Positions 1 to 6,967 of a stretch of DNA of 64,000 nucleotides are shown here, piece after piece. The DNA is from Myxococcus guangdongensis (GTDB lineage: Bacteria > Myxococcota > Myxococcia > Myxococcales > Myxococcaceae): assembly GCF_024198255.1 (NCBI RefSeq), contig NZ_JAJVKW010000016.1, forward strand, positions 62,001 to 126,000. Reading direction: 5' to 3'. The notes beneath the pieces are model-generated. The model ran no database searches and was not told where the DNA came from. It saw only the letters and a program-made list of their open reading frames with translations. The translations under genes and the position numbers were made by a program. Positions within the stretch are counted from its first letter, which is position 1. Every line of letters starts with the position of its first letter.

Positions 1-228
1 ATGTGTCTGCTGGACATGCTGCGCAACGCGCACCGCCTCGCGCTCGGCACCTTGCTGGACCGACAGGCGCTGCTCGGCGGATATGACCTGCGCAAGGCCG
101 CGGACCCGTCCAGCCGCAAGGCGCCCTTCATCGCCGAGAGACAGGTCTTCATCGAGCGCTTCTACGCGTACGCGCGCGAGAATCCCGGCGGGGGGCCGCT
201 CGGATGGACGGAGTGGCTCGCCCGGTAG
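1..228 (+). CDS. Unidentified protein, possibly the C-terminal part of a longer gene
   Basis: An open frame runs from the first base of the window to a stop at 226-228. The ATG sits exactly at the edge, so no ribosome binding site can be seen, and the real start may lie upstream. The visible 75 residues are mainly helical and charged, with a Gly-rich, Trp-containing end (PGGGPLGWTEWLAR). I do not recognise a family. It ends 48 bases before the MNIO-like gene on the same strand, so the two could be co-transcribed. It has only one Cys (residue 2), which argues against a bufferin-type precursor. Confidence 0.4.
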   Translation: MCLLDMLRNAHRLALGTLLDRQALLGGYDLRKAADPSSRKAPFIAERQVFIERFYAYARENPGGGPLGWTEWLAR

Positions 229-276
229 TCCTCAACTCCGAGCACAAGACGCGAGCGGTGGACTAGGGTCCGCCGC

Positions 277-1974
277 ATGACGCAGGCCGTATCCGACGCA
301 TGGACGTTGCCCTGGCGGGGTCTGGGGCTGAGCAGCAACCTGAGCACCTCGGATGTGCCGCAGCCGTACCGGCTGTTGGACGCATCGCCGGGGCTCTTCG
401 ACTTCGTCGAGTACAGTGCTCCGTTGGACCTGGAGGAGGCGCGAGCCCAGGCGTCGCTGTTCCCGGAGATGTGGCGCCGCCGCGCGGAAGTGCCCGTGCT
501 CTTCCACCCCGTGCACCTCAACCTGTGGGGCCCGGAGCTGGAGCCCATCGCCACGCTGAAGGCCCTGGACGCGCACGCGCGCGCCGTGGGCAGTCCTTGG
601 GTGGGCAATGACGTGGGGTGGTGGCACGTGCAGGGCCAGCCGTTCCCCGGCTACCTCTACATCACGCCCCCGTTCAACGAGGCCGGGCTCGCGGACTGCG
701 CCGCGCACGCCCTCCATGTCCAATCACATCTCTCCATGCCGCTCGTGCTGGAGAACCCCGCGGTGCTGGCGCGTCGCGGCGAGCTGCACGCGCTCGACTT
801 CCTCGCGAAGCTGCACCAGCGCACCGGCCTGCCGCTGCTCCTGGACCTGGGCCACCTGTTCAGCCACCAGCTCTCCGCCGGTCTGCCGCTGGAGGCGGGG
901 TTGGATGGCTTCCCGCTGGAGCACGTCGTGGAGATCCACATCGCGGGCGGCGTGGTGACACGCCGGGGCTCGCGTCGGTTCTACGTCGACGACCACACGC
1001 AGCCGGTGCGCGAGGAGCTGTTCAATCTGTTGGAGTCCTTGCTACCCCGTTGTCCGTCCCTGCGCGCCGTCACCTTCGAGGGCGACGGTCATCCCCCCGA
1101 GGTGGCCCAGCGCTCCCTGCGTCGGCTGCGCACGCTCATCCCCCAGGGCCCTCGCGAGCCGCTGACCCTTCGCACCCCCGACCTGAGCGCGCCTCCGCGG
1201 CTCTCCGGTGACAGCCGCCCCTGGGAGCTGTTCGACGCGGGCCATGGCGTGTCGGCCCCGGACGCCAGTGAGGACCCGGAGGGCACCATCGCGGACCAGG
1301 ACTTCCGCATCGCGGTGGTCGCGGAGACGTTGGACAAGGACTGGCCGCTGACGCGCCTGCTGCTGGCCGGCACGCGCGAGGCGCTGCTCGACTTCACCCG
1401 CTCGCGCGAGTACCGGAACCTCTTCGGCGGGGGAGGGCGCTCGCTGCCGCAGGTCTTCTCCGCCTGGGCGATGCGCAGGCTTCGGGAGCAGCCCGACGAC
1501 GGCGCCTCCGCCGCGCTGAGCCTGGAGATGCTCGCGCCCACCACCTTCCTCAAGCCCGCCCCGGCCCCAGGCCCGGGCCAGGTGGGGCTCGCCGAGGACG
1601 TCCGGCCCGGCAGCTTCCCCGTGGACCTGTCCGAGCTCGTCTTCGCCGCGCGCGCCGTCCGCCGCCACCTCACCGCCCGTGCGTGGGCCTGTGGGGAGCT
1701 GGAGCTGTCCGGGCTGGAGGCGCTGGCCCAGGTGGCCCGACGGCCGGGGGGGACCCCCTGGAGCTTCGCCGTGCGCCGCAAGGCCCCGGGATTCGAGGTG
1801 TCGGGCGTGTCACGAGGCCTGGCGGTGCTGCTCCGGGAGCTGGGCTCCAGGCCCGCGCCGGTGGAGTCGGTGCCCCCGGAGGTCCTCGCGGAAGGTCTGA
1901 ATCACCGGATGATCCGCCTGGGGGATGCTTCCGGGTTGGACCGAACCCTTGCGCCTGTGCGTCCGGTAGGGTAG
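277..1974 (+). CDS. DUF692 / MNIO-family (multinuclear iron oxidase-like) protein with C-terminal extension
   Basis: The first ~280 of 565 residues fit the DUF692 TIM-barrel family, now called MNIO, whose studied members (for example MbnB) use iron clusters to modify Cys in precursor peptides. Matching elements are HPVHLN (77-82), LENP (158-161), LLLDLGHL (187-194), EIHIAGG (219-225), VDDHTQPV (237-244) and FEGDG (267-271), which supply the expected His, Asp and Glu ligands. The usual Asp-Val-Asn-Asn element reads Asp-Leu-Gly-His. Residues ~330-565 form an extra helical region that I cannot assign. No bufferin-like precursor or HvfC/BufC partner is visible downstream. The stop lies 11 bases before udk, so they probably share a transcript. 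Family confidence is good; the substrate is unknown. Confidence 0.8.
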   Translation: MTQAVSDAWTLPWRGLGLSSNLSTSDVPQPYRLLDASPGLFDFVEYSAPLDLEEARAQASLFPEMWRRRAEVPVLFHPVHLNLWGPELEPIATLKALDAHARAVGSPWVGNDVGWWHVQGQPFPGYLYITPPFNEAGLADCAAHALHVQSHLSMPLVLENPAVLARRGELHALDFLAKLHQRTGLPLLLDLGHLFSHQLSAGLPLEAGLDGFPLEHVVEIHIAGGVVTRRGSRRFYVDDHTQPVREELFNLLESLLPRCPSLRAVTFEGDGHPPEVAQRSLRRLRTLIPQGPREPLTLRTPDLSAPPRLSGDSRPWELFDAGHGVSAPDASEDPEGTIADQDFRIAVVAETLDKDWPLTRLLLAGTREALLDFTRSREYRNLFGGGGRSLPQVFSAWAMRRLREQPDDGASAALSLEMLAPTTFLKPAPAPGPGQVGLAEDVRPGSFPVDLSELVFAARAVRRHLTARAWACGELELSGLEALAQVARRPGGTPWSFAVRRKAPGFEVSGVSRGLAVLLRELGSRPAPVESVPPEVLAEGLNHRMIRLGDASGLDRTLAPVRPVG

Positions 1975-1985
1975 GTCGCGCCGCA

Positions 1986-2624
1986 ATGACGTCGTCACCC
2001 CTCGTTATCGGCATCGCGGGTGGCACCGCGTCCGGCAAGACCACCGTCGCCCGAAAGGTTCGTGAGGCGCTTGCCGACTGCCGCGTGGCCTTCATCGATC
2101 AGGACTCGTACTACCGAGACCTGAAGGACCTCCCCATCGCGGACCGCCGGGAGGTGAACTTCGACCATCCCGACGCGTTCGACACCGAATTGCTGGTGAG
2201 CCACCTCCGGGAGCTGAAGGCCGGTCGGCCCATCCAGAAGCCCGTCTATGACTTCGTCACCTCGTCGCGTCAGCCCCGCACCATGGGCGTGGACCCGGGG
2301 GACATCATCCTCATCGAGGGCATCCTCGTCCTGCACATGAAGGAAGTGCGCGAGTTGATGGACGTGAAGATCTACGTCGACGCGGACGATGACCTGCGCA
2401 TCCTTCGTCGCCTCACCCGCGACATCAAGGACCGCGGCCGCGACTTCGACCACGTCGTCAGCCAGTACCTGCGCCACGTGCGCCCCATGCACATGGGCTT
2501 CGTCGAGCCGTCCAAGCACTTCGCGGACATCATCATCCCGCACGGCGGCAACAACGAGATCGCCATCAGCATGCTGGTGGGCGCGCTGCGCGGGAAGCTC
2601 TCCGCTCCGCAGCCGCGCGAGTAG
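1986..2624 (+). CDS. udk: Uridine kinase
   Basis: This enzyme phosphorylates uridine and cytidine to UMP and CMP in pyrimidine salvage, using ATP or GTP in the cytoplasm. The 212-residue length is typical of bacterial Udk. The P-loop GGTASGKTT lies near the N-terminus. DQDSYYRD carries the substrate-binding Asp and Tyr residues, VNFDHPDAFD follows, and the lid-like RRLTRDIKDRGR is present. The ATG at 1986 was chosen because it directly precedes the first beta strand of the P-loop domain; the frame stays open upstream but overlaps the MNIO gene. The gene ends three bases before a convergent gene. Confidence 0.95.
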   Translation: MTSSPLVIGIAGGTASGKTTVARKVREALADCRVAFIDQDSYYRDLKDLPIADRREVNFDHPDAFDTELLVSHLRELKAGRPIQKPVYDFVTSSRQPRTMGVDPGDIILIEGILVLHMKEVRELMDVKIYVDADDDLRILRRLTRDIKDRGRDFDHVVSQYLRHVRPMHMGFVEPSKHFADIIIPHGGNNEIAISMLVGALRGKLSAPQPRE

Positions 2625-2627
2625 CCA

Positions 2628-3662
2628 TCAGCCCACGCGCCGCAGGAAGTCTCCGAGCGGCGCGCGCAGGCGCTCGGTCTCCGTCAGGAGCGCGCCATGG
2701 TCCCCCGGGCCGGGCAGCTCCACCAGCCGGGCGCTCACGCCCGCGGCGGACAGCAGATGGTACGTGTCCCGCACCCGGTTCACCGGCGCGAGCACGTCCG
2801 AGCTCCCCGCCACCAGCAGCACCCGCGCCCGAATCTGCGCGAAGCAGTCCGCCACGTCGCAGCCCGAGTAGGCCGAGCACAGCGTGGCCCACGACGACGC
2901 ATCGAACGACTCGGAGAAGGCGTCCGCCTCCGCGTCCAACGCGAGCCTCGCCGCCTCGGCGTCGGCGAAGCGCCGCGACAGGTACTCGCGGCCGTAGAGC
3001 AGCTTCTGGAAGTCCAGTCGCAGCCGCCGCATCGTCTTGCGAGGCTGCGCGTCCGGCTCGTAGAGGCCCTCGCGGAAGTCCGGGTCCGCGCGCAACAGCT
3101 GCCACGCCAGGCCCAGCTTCTCGCGCACGCCCTCCGGCAGCGCGCGCGCCGAGCCGATGGCCACCACCGAATCCGACAGCTCCGGGAACAGCGCCGCCAG
3201 CCGCAGCGCCACCTGCGCGCCCAAGCCCACGCCCACCAGCGCGCGCACGTGGTTCAGCCCCCGGGCCCGCAAGAGCGCGGACACCCCGCGCGCCATGTCG
3301 AGCACCGTGAGGGGCGGCAGGCTCAGCCCCAGTCGCTCGCCCGTCTCCCGGTCCATCGACGCGTTCGACGTGCTGCCGAACGGACTGCCCATGAGCCCCG
3401 GGACGATGACCGGCATGATGTCCGGGTCCAACGGCAACCCCGGTCCCACCAGCTCACGCGCCCAACCCGAGGGCTGATACGCGGAGTCCTCCGCCGGCCC
3501 CACCGCCCGGTGCGAATGCGACAGGTCGTGCAGCAGCACCACCGCTTTGCCGTCGCACGGTTCTCCGTAGGCCTCCCACGCCACCTGGGGGTTGCGCAGC
3601 AGCTCGCCTTCCTCCAGAGGGAGCAGGGAGGTGAACAGGTGGGTGCCGGTGGCCTGGATCAC
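2628..3662 (-). CDS. MetX-like alpha/beta-hydrolase fold protein lacking the nucleophile serine
   Basis: The 344-residue protein resembles homoserine O-acetyltransferase (MetX) along its length: an early AWEAYGEP, LLHDLSHSH, GSPFGSTSNAS, a lid region with FQKLLYGREYLSRRF, and a late acid and His in AGSSDVLAP and GPGDHGALL. The nucleophile elbow, normally G-G-S-M-G-G, reads GVGLGAQ, so Ser is replaced by Gly (codon GGC, one base from AGC). The Asp and His remain. It is therefore probably not an acetyltransferase by the normal mechanism; a binding role or altered chemistry is possible. It diverges from the secreted-protein gene at 3714 across 51 bases. Confidence 0.75.
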   Translation of the reverse strand: MIQATGTHLFTSLLPLEEGELLRNPQVAWEAYGEPCDGKAVVLLHDLSHSHRAVGPAEDSAYQPSGWARELVGPGLPLDPDIMPVIVPGLMGSPFGSTSNASMDRETGERLGLSLPPLTVLDMARGVSALLRARGLNHVRALVGVGLGAQVALRLAALFPELSDSVVAIGSARALPEGVREKLGLAWQLLRADPDFREGLYEPDAQPRKTMRRLRLDFQKLLYGREYLSRRFADAEAARLALDAEADAFSESFDASSWATLCSAYSGCDVADCFAQIRARVLLVAGSSDVLAPVNRVRDTYHLLSAAGVSARLVELPGPGDHGALLTETERLRAPLGDFLRRVG

Positions 3663-3713
3663 GTTGGGGAATTTTCATATCACTGCCTGCTCCACCGCAC
3701 AGGAGACTGCCGC

Positions 3714-4628
3714 TTGAAGCGCTATTTCGGAGTCATTGTCCTCGTCGCTGGTGTGCTGCTGGGCGCCATCATGAGCTACCGCAGCGCCAGTGCCCGCACC
3801 AAGGAGGCACAGCGCGAGGCGGACGCCCAGCGCATCCGCGCCGACTATCTGGAGCGCGTGGCCTGGCTCCGGGTCAATCCGGACGAGAACGCGTATCGCG
3901 AGGAGCTCAAGCCCTTCTTCAAGACGTACTTCGAGCAGGTGGATGGCCACCTGAAGTCGTTCAACGGGAACAAGAACTTCGACGCCTATCTCCAGGAGCT
4001 GGAGAAGCGCGCGGACAGCGGCAAGGACGAGCGCGCCGGGGACCGCAAGGCGTTCTACGACTACACGCGCAAGGTGTTCGACAGCCTGCGCGAGGGCCGC
4101 TACCGCCCGGTGTGGACGGCCACGGACAAGGGCATGCGCCTGGACGTGGTGTCCTCGGACACCCTGATGGTGATGGGCAAGCCGCAGGTGCGGTTGCAGC
4201 TCGCGCTGTGGGGCGCGCAGCGTCAGCTCAAGGATGAGGGCAAGGTCCTCAAGATGATGACCAGCGCCACGTTCGACACGGTGTGGAAGCTCACCGACGC
4301 GAAGGGGAAGCTGCTGGGGGAGATGCGCGGTGGGGACCCGTCGATGAAGATCGACCACCCGGAGCGCTTCATCGCGGAGTTCCCGCCGCAGCTGGTGCTG
4401 GGCCACTACGATTTGGACCTGATGCCCAACGAGGTGGCGAAGGTGGACATGACCATCACCGTCTCGTCGCGCTCGCCCTCGGGCGGGGACGCCACGGCCA
4501 CGTACGTGTGGAAGCTGGACGTGCCCTCGGAGTGGAAGCTGGGCGCGGGTGAGACGTGGGAGGGCGCCACGCAGGAGGAGCGTCCCGAGGAGGAGATCGA
4601 CCCGTCGAAGAAGGCCGCCGCGAACTAG
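3714..4628 (+). CDS. Signal-anchored envelope protein of unknown function
   Basis: The product (304 residues) starts with KRYFGVIVLVAGVLLGAIMS, a single hydrophobic segment that should export or anchor it, followed by a charged helical region and a mixed alpha/beta domain with VWKLTDAKGKLLGE and VWKLDVPSEW. The C-terminal ~20 residues are acidic and lysine-rich. I recognise no family. TTG at 3714 was chosen because AGGAG lies nine bases upstream and the codon precedes the hydrophobic segment; no closer ATG exists. A strong inverted repeat at 4646-4669 follows the stop. Confidence 0.7.
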   Translation: MKRYFGVIVLVAGVLLGAIMSYRSASARTKEAQREADAQRIRADYLERVAWLRVNPDENAYREELKPFFKTYFEQVDGHLKSFNGNKNFDAYLQELEKRADSGKDERAGDRKAFYDYTRKVFDSLREGRYRPVWTATDKGMRLDVVSSDTLMVMGKPQVRLQLALWGAQRQLKDEGKVLKMMTSATFDTVWKLTDAKGKLLGEMRGGDPSMKIDHPERFIAEFPPQLVLGHYDLDLMPNEVAKVDMTITVSSRSPSGGDATATYVWKLDVPSEWKLGAGETWEGATQEERPEEEIDPSKKAAAN

Positions 4629-4645
4629 CGGTGCTCCGGGTGGGG

Positions 4646-4669
4646 GAGGGCGAAGCGGTGTTCGCCCTC
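4646..4669. terminator. Bidirectional hairpin terminator between convergent genes
   Basis: GAGGGCGAA and TTCGCCCTC form a perfect nine-base-pair stem with a six-base loop. It lies between the plus-strand gene ending at 4628 and the minus-strand gene ending at 4668. No long T tract follows, which is common in high-GC genomes. Confidence 0.65.
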
Positions 4670-6869
4670 ACTCCACCACGGTGAAGTGGGAGCCCAGCCG
4701 GTACGCGGACAGCGCGCCGGTGTCGTCCAGGAAGTAGAGGTTGAGGCGCACGTCCGCCTGGAGCGCGACGAGCCCCGCCCCCGCGCGCACCTCGGCCAGC
4801 ACCTGGCCTCCTCGAGGGTCCACCGCGCGCACCCGCTCACCCGGGAGCAGGGTCACCCCGCGCGCGGTACGCGCCGGCAGCGCGCCGATGAGCGGCTCCC
4901 CCGAGGCGCCCACGCGCCAGTCCACGGTGCCCGACGAGGCCACGCGCGCCGCGGCCCCCGAGGCGCTGGTCACCACCACCGCGCGAGGCAGGGGCGAGAG
5001 CGCGTACGGTCCCGGCCCCAGGTTCAGCGGCCGCTCCCACACGCGCTGGCCCTTGGCGTCCAGGCACAAGAGCATGCCTTCGCGCTCGCGCTCCCCGGCG
5101 ATGAAGACGCGCGAGCCCACCGGCAGCGGCGCCGACGGGTGGGTGAGGTCCGGCTCGTGCGTCCAGGCCGCCTCGCCCGTGTGCGCGTCCGCGAGCAGCA
5201 GGGCCCAGTGCGAGCCCCGGCCGAGCAGCGCCAGGAAGTGGCGGCCCCACGGCACCGGAGCGCCATGGAAGGGCAGGGGCGCGCGCATCCGATAGCGCAC
5301 CTGTCCATCCTCCAGGTCGAGCCCGTAGACGTAGCCGGAGTCCGTGGTGACGAGGGCGCGGTGGCCCTGCGTCGTCAGCCAGCTTCGCTGCGTGCGCGGA
5401 GGGGCCAGGCGCCACACCTCGCGCCCGGTGGCCTCGGCGAAGGCCACCACGGTGCGGTCCTCCGACAGCGTGAGCAGGAGCCCGTCCTTGCGCAGGAGCA
5501 GCGGCCCCAGGGGGATGCCGTCATGGTCGTGCAGCCAGCGCGCCCCCGCGCCCCGGCCCGTGAAGCCGTACACGCGCGAGAGGTCCGCCGCCACCGCGTG
5601 GCCATCCGCCGACGCCGCCACGCCCAGCGCCGCCGCGCGCCGCCACAGCCGCGTCCCGTCCTTGCGCGAGAAGGCCACCGCCGCTTGAGGCGCGCAGCAC
5701 ACCGGCCCGTGTCGTCCGAGCAGCAGCCGTGACTCCTCCGCGTCCTCGAGTCCGCGTTGCTCCCACAGCCGCTCGAAGCGCAGCCGCCGCAGTCGGCCGG
5801 GGACCTTGAGCGGCTTGGAGGCGCTCTCCGTCGTCCGGGTGCGCTTCTCCCGCGCCGCGCCGGATTGCTCGGGGGGCTCCACGGGGCCGCGCAGATGGGA
5901 CAGGCCCTCGCGGCAGCGCTCCGCGAGCTCCACCAGGTAGGGGTTGCCCACCTGCATCCGGTCCTCTTCCGCGAAGGTGGCCGCGAGCGCCTCGCCCAGG
6001 TGGAAGAGGCTCGCGGCCAGCTGCATGCCGGTGAGCGGGAAGGGCACGCCCGTGCGGCCCACCCGGGCCTTGCCGGCCTCCAGATCGAGCAGCAACGGCG
6101 CGCGGGTCCCCGCGGGCTCCAGTTGGAACCGGGCCTCCTTGAGCTCCACCGCCCGCGCCAGCTCCACCGCCTGGCGCGACAGCTCCAGCACCGTGAGGAA
6201 CGGCGGCGCCTGGACCTTCCACGCCTCCGGCTTGCCGGGCAGGGCCAGCCACACCTCGCCTGGGCCCAGCAGGGGGGCCAGCGTCCCGGAGGGGCTCCGC
6301 TTGCCGCCGCCGCGGACGCCCCGGGCGCCGGCGTCCCGGAGCTCGAAGCCGAAGCCGGGCGTCTCGGGCGGCTCCACCCGCTTCACGGAGGGCTGGGTGG
6401 CCTCCTCATCCGGGGGCCGCGAAGGCCTCGCCAGCTGCTTGAGCGGCTCCGCCAGCGCCTGGGCGAGGGGGGCGGAGACGCTCCTGGGGGCCACCTGGGT
6501 GACGTCCGCGAGGAAGCGGGTGCCAGTGGCCTTGACGGCCTCGGTCAGCTCCTCGGCGTCCACCCTCACGGGGGGGCGCATCAGCCGGGCGGGGCGGGCC
6601 AGGCTCACCACGAGCAGCTCCACCACCTCGGCGCCCACCCGTCTCAGGACGAGCTCCAGGTGGGCCTCCGCCAGGGAGACCTGGGCCATGGGCCGGCCTC
6701 CCGTGCGAAGAGAGGCCACTGCGCGCACCAAAGCGGGCACCACTTCTGCTAAGGACTCCTCCACCGCTCCGGACAGCAGGTCCACGCCATCCAGTTCCAG
6801 TGCGATGGAATCCAGCGGGGAGGCCGATGGTTCGCGTTTCCAGCGCTGTCCGATGCGTATGCGGGTCAT
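4668..6869 (-). CDS. PQQ-type beta-propeller repeat protein
   Basis: The C-terminal half (about 370-733) carries repeated beta-propeller blades of the PQQ/quinoprotein kind: GTRLWRRA, TGREVWRL, EDGQVRYR, HTGEAAWTHEP, KGQRVWERP, RGGQVLAEV. Each has the G-x-x-x-W blade signature. The N-terminal 340 residues are alpha/beta with Arg/Leu-rich stretches and include an Arg/Ser-rich linker; I cannot assign them. There is no signal peptide or membrane segment, so the protein appears cytoplasmic. Such propellers usually act as scaffolds rather than dehydrogenases when no quinone-site residues are evident. It is transcribed divergently from the HARE-HTH gene across 98 bases. Confidence 0.75.
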   Translation of the reverse strand: MTRIRIGQRWKREPSASPLDSIALELDGVDLLSGAVEESLAEVVPALVRAVASLRTGGRPMAQVSLAEAHLELVLRRVGAEVVELLVVSLARPARLMRPPVRVDAEELTEAVKATGTRFLADVTQVAPRSVSAPLAQALAEPLKQLARPSRPPDEEATQPSVKRVEPPETPGFGFELRDAGARGVRGGGKRSPSGTLAPLLGPGEVWLALPGKPEAWKVQAPPFLTVLELSRQAVELARAVELKEARFQLEPAGTRAPLLLDLEAGKARVGRTGVPFPLTGMQLAASLFHLGEALAATFAEEDRMQVGNPYLVELAERCREGLSHLRGPVEPPEQSGAAREKRTRTTESASKPLKVPGRLRRLRFERLWEQRGLEDAEESRLLLGRHGPVCCAPQAAVAFSRKDGTRLWRRAAALGVAASADGHAVAADLSRVYGFTGRGAGARWLHDHDGIPLGPLLLRKDGLLLTLSEDRTVVAFAEATGREVWRLAPPRTQRSWLTTQGHRALVTTDSGYVYGLDLEDGQVRYRMRAPLPFHGAPVPWGRHFLALLGRGSHWALLLADAHTGEAAWTHEPDLTHPSAPLPVGSRVFIAGEREREGMLLCLDAKGQRVWERPLNLGPGPYALSPLPRAVVVTSASGAAARVASSGTVDWRVGASGEPLIGALPARTARGVTLLPGERVRAVDPRGGQVLAEVRAGAGLVALQADVRLNLYFLDDTGALSAYRLGSHFTVVE

Positions 6870-6879
6870 CTTCCGTTCG

Positions 6880-6909
6880 TTGACAAGCCAGTTTAGCGAT
6901 GGCTAGCAT
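6880..6909 (+). promoter_or_regulatory. Predicted sigma-70-type promoter for the HARE-HTH gene
   Basis: TTGACA at 6880-6885 is followed after 18 bases by TAGCAT at 6904-6909. The start codon is at 6968, giving a leader of about 50 bases. The -35 matches consensus fully and the -10 in four of six positions. Confidence 0.5.
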
Positions 6910-6967
6910 CCGCCGCCCATACGGACCTACATTTTTGTAACCGTTCGGAATTCTTGGGGAATACTCG

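Noticed and set aside
1..228. The first frame as a precursor peptide for the MNIO-like enzyme.
   Set aside because: It has a single Cys at residue 2 and no signal peptide or repeated Cys motif, and its start lies at the window edge.
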